Below, one piece after another: positions 23,981 to 34,742 of a stretch of 52,169 nt of DNA. The stretch comes from Coprinopsis marcescibilis. Lineage: Eukaryota; Basidiomycota; Agaricomycetes; Agaricales; Psathyrellaceae. The DNA is taken from assembly GCA_004369085.1 (NCBI GenBank), contig ML210351.1, forward strand, positions 1-52,169, given 5' to 3'. A program made the translations under genes and the position numbers. The notes under the pieces were generated by a model. That model did no database searches and was not told the DNA's origin. It was given only the letters and a program-made list of their open reading frames with translations. Numbering within the stretch: position 1 is the first letter of the stretch; every line of letters starts with the position of its first letter.

Positions 23981-24235
23981 TTGCAAAACTACATACTTGA
24001 CTGTATACGTGTAACGTGTATCATGGTACAAATGAAACTGATGAGTCGGAAGTCATGCTTGGTACTACAATCCTTGAGAATCGACTAGCGCCGCGACTCC
24101 CGATAAGCGCTTATATTTGTGATAATTGCTATCCCGCTTTCAGAGAGGCTCGCAGACTCCTTGAGTCACATTGATAGATATTAATGTCCCAAATCCTCTT
24201 TTTAAGTTCCGCATCAGACAAACAGCACTAAGAGA

Positions 24236-24243
24236 TATATAAT
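24236..24243 (+). promoter_or_regulatory. TATA-like box upstream of the NYN gene
   Basis: TATATAAT lies 99 bp before the start codon at 24335, near the same distance as the box before kinase gene 1. Positional inference only. Confidence 0.35.
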
Positions 24244-24334
24244 TGGAACAGCGTCCTCCTCGTACTCCACCGCCTTATCACCCAACTTCCACCTTCAATA
24301 TACCATCCCATCGTTGACATCACTTGCTCTCATC

Positions 24335-25566
24335 ATGGAGAACATGGTCAACAAGATCTTCCGGAGTCTCGAATACAGAAGCCTCCAAGCCGCATACGAC
24401 CAAATTCTGAACCCTTCGTCACGGTCTCCGCCACGTCCCACACCCATACCGAAGCCAGTGCTTATATTCTGGGACGCAGGTTCGTAATACACGGCATGCT
24501 ATATGATAATTCCAGTCGTCTACTCGTCTTTTCGCAGTCACATTCCTCATGGATTCATATCTACTTTCACGCGGCGCGGTGCTAATAGTAGCCCCTTTTG
24601 CCCTCCAGATGGCTGCAAACCCCCACCGACGATCCTCAACGAAGCATTCGTAAATCTTATCCGCACCACAGCGTCGAAATACGGCACTGTACGCAAAATT
24701 AGCGTCTACCCCGGTAAAGTCGTTGCACGTTATCCAGAATATACCGCGCTTCGCCATGCACTGGGTGAGACCTCTGACGTCGAGATGGTCGACACCCAAG
24801 CCTCACGAAAGCGGTGGGACGTCCTTGGACTTATGTGCAGTACGTCCTTCAGCCCACTGTCCCGTACCAATACTAAGTACTGCTCTCAGAAAATATCCTG
24901 GAATGCAATCTCGAGCTCTTCGCACCACCATGCACACTCTTCATCCTCACCAAAGGCGACGCAGCCTCTCTAAACCTGCTCGGGACGCTCTTTCACATGC
25001 ACGCAACGGGGTACACAATAATCCTCGCAACCCGCACGCGGACCCTTCTCCCAGGCCTCGCCCGTCTGCTCACACAGCACCTCGACTGGCAAGACCTAGT
25101 CGATAGGGTCAGCTACAGTCACAATCCTGGGCTTTACCATGATCCACAGCCCTCCGACTCCTCCGCCTCCATCATCTCCGCCTCCAAACCCAAACCTAAA
25201 CCTAAACCCCGAACCACCTCATCCCCACCCCCAAACGGCCGCCTGCGCAAAGACAAAACACCAGCCCCACCCCTGAGCGCATTCACACCCCTCACAACCT
25301 ACCTACAAACCCAGCTAACCCGCACGGGCGCCAACTACCACACCCTACACGGGATCGACGCCTTCCAGATCGCCCATGCGCTCGCCCCAACACTCGCTCA
25401 GCGCAAGATCATCTACCAAGCCGCCGGAGTGTCCAAGTTGAGAAAGTACTTGAACTTGGCGGAGAAGGCGGGGTTGGTGCAGAGCCATTACAATGCGCCG
25501 AAGAAGAGGGGCAGTAGGGCATCTCATCGGATGGTCGCTTTGCGGGGGCGGTATGTCCCGCATTAG
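24335..25566 (+). CDS. NYN-domain protein, putative ribonuclease (350 aa)
   Basis: Exons: 24335-24479, 24609-24839 and 24890-25566. Phases fit and give 350 residues. The NYN (PIN-like) domain spans about residues 42-190: VLIFWDADGC carries the first acidic pair (Asp47/Asp49), RKRWDVLGL a middle Asp (119), and LFILTKGDAASL the third (Asp149). This spacing is typical of the LabA/MARF1-type NYN nucleases, which need these Asp residues for metal binding. A Lys-Pro spacer (KPKPKPKPR) and a basic, probably winged-helix C-terminal part follow (residues about 240-350, AGVSKLRKYLNLAEKAGLV), perhaps for RNA binding. Intron 1 is 129 nt, longer than its neighbours, so its exact borders are less sure. Cell role is unknown. 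Confidence 0.78.
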
Positions 25567-25836
25567 TCCTTGCTACTGAGGAGAGACCGATGAGAGCCAG
25601 GGGCTAGGAGGTCGGTGGTGGAAGCTGAAGAAGAACAGAAGGATCACAACAAACCAAGGATCTGCACATTTACCAACATCCTGACACTCTACCATACATA
25701 CATACATAGTTATACCTGCACATATACATCTACTCTACACCAAATTTTACTGGTCAGCCCTCAGCAAAGTCACACAGAACGGTCAGACTATGCTTAAGCA
25801 TTCAATAATCTCCACCCGTACCCGCTAACGCGCCTA

Positions 25837-27877
25837 TCACAAACTTGCCCTCACAACCCTCTCCTCAGGAACCAACCTCGCATAATGCTTCAAAATAAAC
25901 GCCTCCAGATCCTCCCCTAAAACACAAAAGCAACTCAAGTCAGTACAACCCTAGTGAAAACAAAACTAAAAACTCACCCAGTTCAACAGGCCTCTCCTGC
26001 GCAATCAAATGCCCCGCACCCCTCACCCTAATATTACTCACATTCACCCCCCTCACCCAACACCTCTCCGCCGTCGCACCCGGCGCACCAAACTCATCCC
26101 CATCGTCCCGGCCAGGCATAACCCACCTAATCGGGATGCGCGCCTCGATGAACGGCAGACCCTGATACGCTTCATGGCTCACGTAGCGTTCGCTGAAAAG
26201 GATGCTTTCGTACATGCCTGGCATCTTGAGCTTGACGGCTGGAGTCGGTGCGGAGGAGGCGGGGGTGGTGGTGGTGGTAGAGTACAACCCCGATTCGATA
26301 TACACAGCTAAAACCGCAGGATGCCAAGCAGCAAAGAACGGGTTCCGGAGGTACGACGTAAGCGCATCTTCCCTACACAGAAAGACAACCCATCAGTACT
26401 CGTCGTTCCATATCCACACAACCAACCACCCCACCAACCACCACCACCACCCACAACCAAATAAAACAACTCACCGAGATTTCCACGTATCCCTCCTCGT
26501 CAACGAACCCAAAAGCAGCGCATCCGTCTTCCCATGCGACATTTTGCTCACTTCCTCCGTCTGATACGGCTTCGCCATCACTGGATCGATAAGAACCAGC
26601 GAATCGAACAGTTTCGGAAAATTCTCGACAGCTAGTGTCCTATGTTAATAATCAGGATAGAAGCGTCAGTGATGATGATTTTAGGTCTACGGGGTTGGGA
26701 ATGGGAAGGAAGAAGATGGGACCGCTGGCAGGAGAAAGGTACGAGGAGGAGCAACGCCAACTCGAGATCCAAAATTCAAGTCCAACTCCACAACCGAAAC
26801 CAAGACCAAGACCGGAAGAGGCGAGGAGAAAGACACATACGTTGTACACCCCCCATACGAATGGCCAACGGCCATCAAACGTCTATACCTATACCCACTC
26901 TCCCGTCTCTCAAACGCTTCCTCCTCCGGGATCCGCTCCAAATGCAGCGGCAACGCCTCGCTACGCACACGAGTCGGCAAATAGTTTGTTAGAAAGTTGA
27001 CAATGTCCCTGGTGTTATCTTGCCAGTCGACTGGTTGTACGTTGGAAGAGGGTTCCAGGTCGTCAGCATTGAAAAGGAAGGAAGGGGGAAAAGAGGGTAC
27101 TGACAGTACTTTGACAACGACTCGCGGTTGAGCAGTGCAGCATCCCCATGCTGGACCGACTCCCAAGCCCACACTTCGTCAATAAGCTTCCCAGCCGGCG
27201 AAGCAAATAGTACAGCAAGCGTCGGTTCCCAGATCTACAAAGCATACCACATCCCATCAGCACCCATCCCCAACACATCCAACCAAGGACAAATCACATA
27301 CCTCCTTCGGAAACCCATTAGCATGCGCAAAGAACAGCGTCAATCCCGTTCCCCCCGCACCACCCACACCAACTCCCCTCCTCACATACCGATTCACACA
27401 ATTCCACAAGACCTTCGGATACCCATCCGTCCTCAAATGCCCTCTATCAAACCTCAGCTCCTCCTTATACCTCGCCAACACCTTTGCCCGCTCCTCCTTG
27501 CTCAAACTGTCAGCGGGGAAACTCGGTATGGGCTCGAAGCGACCAGTCCGCAAATGGCAGCTGGGGATTATATGTGTTGTGAGGTCGAATGGGAGGTCAC
27601 CGTCCAGGAAGTTGGGGTTATCTTGCACGTCCCCGACGGGAAGCTTGAGGGCATCGACATTGAACTCCCTCGCAAGTGTCTGGAGGTCGACGTCGAGTTT
27701 AAACAGTGGCTTGCGCTGTGGCGTTGGGAGCGCAGGGTACGCTAGTGGTTCTGGCGGGGGGTAGATGGGCAGCAGAGGGCGCACATCCACTGGGTCCCAT
27801 GTGCCTGAGGCCTGGCGCGGGTAATAGAACTCCTCCTCCCCCTCCTCCTTCTTGCTTTTGCTTGCGGTGGTGGACAT
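25837..27877 (-). CDS. Alpha/beta hydrolase (511 aa)
   Basis: Six exons: 27877-27302, 27234-27105, 27030-26841, 26639-26475, 26372-25978 and 25916-25837, phases consistent. The pattern FAHANGFPKE then IWEPTL, WAWESVQHGDAALLN, VGHSYGG (nucleophile Ser293), a VMPGRDDGD acid segment and GAGHLIAQERP (His475) gives a full Ser-Asp-His triad. It belongs to the fungal alpha/beta hydrolase group whose members include LPX1-like peroxisomal lipases and other esterases; the substrate cannot be read from sequence. The C-terminus ASL does not meet the usual peroxisomal SKL pattern, because the middle residue is not basic. The third intron (201 nt) is long for this window. The ORF continues 18 codons upstream without an ATG, so MSTTASK is the start. 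Confidence 0.88.
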
Positions 27878-28871
27878 GTAGTGGTCGTCGTCGTCAAAAG
27901 CGCAGTATGAATGCAACCAGGGCACTCTCAAGTACCCAGAAACCGGTATATCGATTTCGGATGTCGGCTATAGCCACACACCCCCAATGCCGGCAGACAG
28001 TAGTAATCAAGCAGGAGAAAGCCCTGCTTGGAGCTTTCCGAGAGGATTCGCCGTAACAAAAATTCACGTGGGCCGTACCGCGCACCTCCAGGTTCCGAGT
28101 CCAAGCCTACGCTTGAATATTCTGGTTCTGGAACCTCTTTCTTCAAGTTCCACCCTGAAAGGGAGGCATGGTAAAGAAAAGGAGTGAAGACGCAGAGAGA
28201 AACAGGACTGTATAGATTGGATGAAATGAAGGAAGAGACTCGGCTGTATGGATTTGATTCAGGGTCCTTGTATCGCTGTGACCGCTGCCGTCGGAGCCCC
28301 TGAGTAAAGCTTTGCGCTTATTTTGCAAGAGCTTTAGCGCTCGGCCCGTCATCTTCCACTCAAGAAGTTCTCTTCCTCTTCCTTCTCGAGCTTCTGGTTC
28401 CCAAACACAAACCTGTGGAGAAACTCGAAAATTTGTGATTAGGGTGGGGCTGGCAGGTTCTCGGCGAGTCTATCATACCCAGTTGACAAATACTCTGAAG
28501 ATACCCAGGAAACCTCTGTTTCTTGGAACTCGATCCAGTGTGCAACTCCACAAGCACACTGGTATTCTCAACAGAAAGCCGCCCTTGGAGCGGGGTTATA
28601 CCCTCAGAAGACATCTCGGAGGCTTACGATGCACTAGTTCATCTAGCACGCGATCCTATCCACCCATTAGAATCGCATCCAAGAAGACTACTATTTCTCT
28701 TAAGCCCAAACACGTGTACAAGATCCTGACTCTCGCATCGAGCTATGCGGATAAACGTAGGATGCTAACCGGCACAAGGGCATTCAATATGTATACAAGC
28801 CAGACGAACACTCTCACCGCGCTTCTTCTAGCTTCCACCTCCTCTGCTGCATGCATAGCTGCTTTGCAAGG
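27878..28871. other. Intergenic region between divergent hydrolase and S41 peptidase genes
   Basis: About 1 kb. A 187-codon plus-strand ORF (28312-28875) overlaps the start of the S41 gene but shows no domain, no splice logic and a composition like non-coding DNA, so it is not called. The region should carry both promoters. Confidence 0.5.
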
Positions 28872-31800
28872 ATGAAGCTATTTCCGAGTCCTGGCCTTGG
28901 TAGTTTGAGCACGGCGGGTCTTATCTTGCTCAGACTTTCGCCCGTCCTGAGCGCACCCGTCGCAGAAGATGGCCCATGCAACAAACTCGCTGGCCGAAGC
29001 TATGCCCCGCCATTGGACGTCCTAGCATGCTACAAGTCTTTCCCCTTCAACGAGACCATCCGCCAAAACGTGTTGACGGTCCTTGATCGCGTCTTTGACT
29101 TTTTCTCGTTCGAGAACTACTATCTCGACTCGCCGCCCCCGTTCGAAGGGTCTACGGTCGATATACGTGCCAACCTTGCTCGGATAAACTCTTCAGTCTA
29201 CGAGGTGCGCACATCTTCAGCACTGACAGTACATCGTTAATACTAACATCGACTCCAGACGGACTACGACTTCCATAAAGACATAATGGAATTTACGACC
29301 AGCCTCAACGACGGACACACCCGTACGTTCCCCCCAAGCCATCCTTCCGCACACACATACACGCACTCAGTCTAAATTTCCACAGGTTACGTCCCAACCT
29401 GCTATACAACCTACCAAAGTGTAATCCCAACACCCATAACCTCCCTCTATGACCCCACCACCTCCACCCACTCAATCCACATCGCACCCAACTCCGTAGA
29501 GCTCATGACCCTCATGGGCGACGCTTTCACCTCCTACTACTCCTCCCCCGAAGTCGACTTCGACTGGAAACGCCTTGCCGGCGCCAAAGTTCTCTCTATC
29601 GACAACATAGACCCTTATGACTACGTATCCAAAATCGCTGACACCTACACTGGTAATTACCTCGACCACGGCGTCCGCGTGAACCTGGTGTATACCAGTT
29701 ACCGGATCGCCGCGAATACATGGTCGCAGAGGGTAGGTGATTTGGCGGGTCCGATTGATGCCACGAGGGAGGATCTGCCGATGAGGCTCATACCCATCGG
29801 CGCTACTGAACCGGAGGACGTCCGCATCCCGTTCTACGCGCTCTTCATCGGTCTGCCGTTCACTGACCACCAGAACTTGTAAGTGGTCTTTGCACCTTGC
29901 ACGCTTACTGTTGTTCCACCCTACTTAATATTGTAAAGCTGGGACACCAACTGTGCTGTCATAGAATCCACCAACGGGGTCGACTTCAAAGACCACTTCC
30001 CTCTCCCAGATCCCGATCCCGAGCCTTCCCCAGAGCCTACTCCATCCACAGATCCCTCAGACCCAGATCCCTCCCCAACCCCCGACTCCCAACGTCGCCC
30101 CCCACGCCGCCACATGAAAGGCTCCGTCCTGGACCCCAGTCTGCATATCTCGCTCGACCTCCCAGAACCCTATCTCCCCACCATTCCCTCCAGCGAAGGC
30201 AGCCAATTCGTCTTCAAAAACTATCTCCTACCCGACAACGTCACCGGCGTAATGTACGTCGGCAGCTTCGGGGGTAACTTTGATCAGTTCCAACTCGATG
30301 TGTACCTGGCCGTGGAGAGTTTAAAAAATATGGGTGCGAAGCGGTTGTTGATTGATACGAGCAACAATGGAGGTGCGTGGTAGGTCGGTGACGAAGTAAA
30401 ATGGAATGGATTCTTAATTTTTACAGGTGGGTATATATGCCTTGGGCAGTACCTCTGGGCTTACCTTAGCGCATCGACTGCCTATCCGTGCGTCCTCAGA
30501 CTTGCTTCAATCTCCCTCTTATTTACCCCTTGACCTTACACAGCGGCTTCGATTCGACGAACCGTGCGCACCCTCTTGCTGAAAAGATTCTCTCGGGGAT
30601 GATAGGTTTCGGGCTCGACTACGGCTGGTCATACTACGCCGCGGACAACTGTACGTCCCCTCTCACTCTTCACTTTCTGTTTCTGAACACCCTCGGTCAG
30701 GGGCATTTGTAAACGGCACTCGCATGAACAAGAAATTCAACTACCTCACCAATCCGGTTACGGACACCGTCAACGGACAGCCTGAAGTAACATCTTTGAG
30801 GTTGCACGAGACGTGCCATAACGCATTCGTTGTTGACCGGCCTAAGACTCCGCCTTTTGATCTTAGGTGCGTCTCCGGCTCTTTCTTTTTTCCCTTCCCC
30901 ATGCAGATTCAACCTCGACGTTACTAACGCCTTGCTCGCCGATTTTAACAGTCAAGTTGCGATCGGTATGTACACCCCTGGTTGAATGCCCAACGAGCTA
31001 GTTAACTCGGTATGGCAGTGGGCAACGGCGCATGCGGTTCTACCTGCGCGTTATTCACCACTCTCATGCGGGAGACGCATAATACCAAGGTCGCGGTGGT
31101 CGGTGGAAAGCCCGGGGAGCCTATCGAATACAAAGGTGTCCTACCGTTTTTTTTTTTGAAATCGCGATGGCCACAAACCCCCGTCCTGGACTGACTCTGT
31201 TTTTAACTTTAGGTATGGCAGGAAACCAAGTCCTCGAATGGTGGGATTTAGACTCGGAACTCAAGACTTCTGGAGCGAAAGCCGTACGTGCATTTTATTT
31301 CCGATGCTTTTGTAAACCCTCCTTATTCTGTTTGGTGTGGCTTTTGTTATAGGACCCCTTGGCCCCGCCCGACCTGTTGGTAAGGGCGGATTTCAGGCAA
31401 GTCTTACCCCCGGAAGCATCAAACGCTCAAGCAAGGTCTAACGATATTTTGGATACAGACATAACTGGCGAATAGGTACTTAACGAGTCGCTGTACCTAC
31501 ACGCGTCTGACGAAGTGAACTTGCATTTACAGCGTATAGCCGCTTGGAACCGGAGAAGCCTGTCGGTGCGTTCTTTTCTTGGGCAAGCACTTGGAATTTG
31601 GAAAGCCTGGTGCTGATGTTTGTATCTGATGCAAAGCGTACCGTTCTGACCCAGCCACGCGTAAGCCACCATTCTCCACTTTCGAGAAGATAAATGCCCA
31701 TTCAGGTCGCCTCAGATCGATTCTACTACACCAAAGATACCTTCGCCAACCCGCAAAACTTGTGGATCGAGGCGTGAGTCTTCTCCCTCTTCGCTGCCTA

Positions 31801-31883
31801 TGATGTGGTGTAATCATACTTAACCCGTGCTCGCGATTGAATTTTACAGGGCGAAGCTGTTGTTCGATACGGACTCGGAGTAG
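28872..31883 (+). CDS. Secreted S41-family (CPAF/UstP-like) serine peptidase, 16 exons (704 aa)
   Basis: Exon ends fit phase throughout: 28872-29204, 29259-29322, 29386-29878, 29939-30372, 30427-30487, 30544-30650, 30701-30866, 30907-30965, 31019-31135, 31213-31283, 31353-31396, 31459-31475, 31533-31565, 31637-31660, 31716-31773 and 31850-31883. The N-terminus (MKLFPSP...[16 protein letters not shown]) looks like a signal peptide, so the protein is probably secreted. FTTSLNDGHT and the central IDTSNNGGGY and GNGACGSTCALF blocks are typical of S41 C-terminal-processing-like peptidases; Ser580 in GACGSTC is the likely nucleophile. A Pro/Asp/Ser-rich linker interrupts the fold near residue 325. 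Related fungal genes include ustP of ustiloxin biosynthesis, but no RiPP precursor or tailoring genes are seen nearby. An in-frame ATG at 28851 would add seven residues before the signal. Confidence 0.86.
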
Positions 31884-32669
31884 GCGCCTTAAAGATATGG
31901 CCCAAGAATGCGACCTTGAAGCGACTTGTACTAGTGGCGGCGGCGCAGAACTTGAAGCGGATCTATGTTCGCGTTTGGCGATGGGATTCGATGTATATTA
32001 TCAGGATAAGAAATGAACAAGAAACACGACTGTTTGTGAGGATTCATTCTCGCGCATGCCATGAGAGAAGGTGAGTATAGTAGTATGGAGCTCGGAGAGG
32101 CTCTCGTTCTCCGATGACCTAGAGTGCTGTTTGTGCTATACCGCAAGCGCGGAAGGAAACGGACGAAACTAACTACTGGCGCTCCGAGCTCGCCAATATA
32201 CGCATATGTTAGCTGTTCCGCCGTGCGTCTGAGGGGCCGAATATCATCCGGTTATAATTTTCCAGCAGTGTTGTGCCTGTACGGGAGGATCGGAAAGCTA
32301 GAGGCGAGATCCATCTTCAAGAACGAACAGCGGTACCCCCCGCTTTCCCATTTATACAAATGTATTACTTGTCCCCCCGTAGAACATAGTAACGAACTCC
32401 GTCAATGCCACCGTTGTTCTCGGAACGAGCTTCCGCGGCGCCCTCTATACTGATAGAACAGAAGATTATCAAGCACAGGTTCTGAGTCCTGTAGTGAATA
32501 CAACCAAGAGACCAGAGACTCTTTGGATACGAGGTTGGGCTAAAAGATCGGGTGTAGGCTATGCGGACGGTACCATCAGAATATCCCAGGCGCCATCGTC
32601 CACAATTGAACGATGATTAGTAACCTGTATTGTACATACATCCGCTCTAACTCCCATGACTAACTCAGT

Positions 32670-32750
32670 GAGCCCAAAAAGAAGGGGGATTCGAGGGTAC
32701 CTACTTCGCCTGTCGACGCAACAGCCTTACCACTGTGCCATGCTATTAGG
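32670..32750 (-). mobile_element. Possible tRNA-derived SINE head or tRNA pseudogene
   Basis: On the minus strand TGGCACAGTGG (A-box-like, plus 32730-32740) is followed about 33 nt later by CCCTCGAATCC (B-box-like, plus 32687-32697; one mismatch to the central TTCGAATCC). The order and spacing suit an internal RNA polymerase III promoter. Acceptor and anticodon arms do not fold as a working tRNA, so a SINE or decayed tRNA is likelier. No target-site duplication was found by eye. Confidence 0.3.
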
Positions 32751-33289
32751 CGACATTTCACCTTCCATCTACTGTTGAAACTCTGATTCTCGGAAAAGAA
32801 ATCAATGTCATGCACTCATAAACATATCTACAGTGCCGCAGATAAGTATCTAATACATACTCAGGCGCAATCCTGCCGACTCCCGAGCGCTGGGAACATA
32901 TAAGACGCAGTTGACGAGAATATATCACAAGTAGACATTTTTCTGGCGATGACCCGATAACTCACCATTCACTCAACCCAAATGCAACATCAATTATTTA
33001 GTTACACTTAGTACTAAGTGCAAATTACCATCGTCCGCCATCTCGGACGGGACATAGTAGTACACATTACTACACGTGCACTGCCCATATCCAACAAAAC
33101 AACCACTTCATCTCCATCGATTCCTCCATGGCATATTTAGCACTTCGACGTCGTACACAGGCAGGTGGAATACAAGCGCATTAAACATCCATCGAAATGA
33201 ACGACGAACGCATAACCTCCCGAAAACAGCACAAAACACAAAGGTACAAAAAAGGCATTCTTCCATCTTCGCAAGGATCATTACTAAGT

Positions 33290-33319
33290 CCTCGAGGACT
33301 CGAACGTCCTGCCTCGAGG
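33290..33319. repeat. Inverted repeat with two CCTCGAGG palindromes
   Basis: Two copies of the self-complementary octamer CCTCGAGG flank the stem AGGAC/GTCCT, so one strand can fold into a strong hairpin. Its role is unknown and it could be chance. Confidence 0.4.
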
Positions 33320-34742
33320 CGACCCTCTCATAACACAACCTTCACACGTCTGCCCAAAATGCGGTCATACAAGTACGAGTTGGCGTACACGGTTCGTATC
33401 GCCCCTTCTCCAGCCCCTTTCATCTCCAAACGGAGAGCCTTAACCCCAATTTGGCGACATTGTCTATGGAAATGCAAGTCGAACAAGGCAAGTAAGGGCA
33501 AACACACCAGTACCAAAAAAAGATGGTGCCCAACCTCGTTCCAGCACAAGGGGCTAAAATGGAAAGTTAGGCCCTGAACTGCTTTACCGAGGGTTGGAGC
33601 CAAGTAAACACTTTTTGGATCCAAGCCATGAATGTGATGTCCCAAAAGCAACGGCAGGATCTCGTTCGCGACATTCCCAATCTCTTTCCCCTGAAGCAAT
33701 ATAAGGGATGGCAACATCCGGCAACAACATATCTTGACATCACCTGGACATATACAATCAATAATAATCCGCGTCCAATTTAATTTTCAACTGTTTCAAC
33801 TTTCATCAGCTCCAAAGTCGACATTGAATGGACAGGGACGGATGGTATTATCGTAAGGCAGCTACACGCTAAAGTACTTCCGTTCAGGCATCACGGCGGA
33901 CTCACGCTGTTTCGGGACAGGGGGTGGTGAACACCAAAGTATGGCTGAAAGCTTTTCAGCCCGCCGTAAAGCCCACTAGAAACGGCAATGTGCTGAAGCA
34001 AGGTTGAATCCACATAAGTACATGGCAACCACAGCGCCCACTAAACATCAAATTAAGTGGTGCTTCGTCCGCTGTCAGCGCGCAAAAGGTCAGCGTAGGT
34101 TGAGCGTCCTTCCTTATAATTATGCAGACAATATGCTTGAGTCAGCCAGAACCAGATTCTTCCCAATATTCCGAGTTCCAGCGGACGTTCACCGGCCGGA
34201 AAGTCCAGTGGGGGAATGCTGCCTTGAGGCGGGATAACCCTCGTGGGACCGGTGATCTCTTTTACGAACTCGAAGGGTCATGTTGATATCTGCCGCCATT
34301 CGATCTCGCTTAACGGCGGGCGTCGTAGTTGCAGTTGTAACAAGGTCTTGAGGTGACACGTCACATTCAGCAGAGACTCTTTCATTCAATTCAGCACCCA
34401 ACGGACGGACGGGACTGCATATGTATTAAATAAAACTTACCTCGGGGCGGGGCTAATGCTACAACGCTTCTTGCGCGTTGGACGGTGATGCTGGAGTTGG
34501 GGAAGAACAGGAGGCAAGGGTGCGATATGGCTGCTATATTCGGCTGTGATCCGAACACACAACCTGACATATGGCCATTACTCTCAGGCTGTACGGTTGG
34601 TTACCTTTAGTTAAGGTTAAAATCAGTTACGAAACCCGCTATTTATGAATAAAGTATAAGCAATTTATTCGGGTTTCCGTTGTTGACCGACCACCCACCT
34701 TCTCAGCGAGCCTCGAGGGCCACCTTTTTCATTCCAAAGCAA

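Larger units (their letters stand above)
23857..24334. other. Intergenic region between TPR-CHAT and NYN genes
   Basis: About 480 bp with no coding signal. It holds the 16-bp palindrome at 23965 and a TATA-like box at 24236. Confidence 0.6.
31884..34742. other. Gene-poor 2.9-kb stretch
   Basis: No complete gene can be built here. Two minus-strand ORFs at 33108-33338 and 33328-33717 are hydrophobic and could be exon remnants, but I found no splice path with a start codon. A Pol III-promoter-like segment lies at 32670-32750 and a hairpin-rich spot near 33290-33319. The rest looks like plain intergenic DNA. Confidence 0.5.

Noticed and set aside
25190..25215. CCTAAA-like repeats resembling telomeric DNA
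   Set aside because: Only a few units, inside an open frame, coding the Lys-Pro spacer of the NYN protein.
28312..28875. 187-codon plus-strand ORF upstream of the S41 gene
   Set aside because: No domain, no splice support, and it overlaps the S41 start region; probably chance.
28872..31883. A RiPP (ustiloxin-like) biosynthetic cluster around the S41 gene
   Set aside because: No precursor peptide, DUF3328 oxidase or P450 gene is visible in the neighbourhood.
33290..33319. Possible tRNA T-arm (GTTCGAGTCC) on the minus strand
   Set aside because: The loop has six bases and no matching D-, anticodon or acceptor arms are found.
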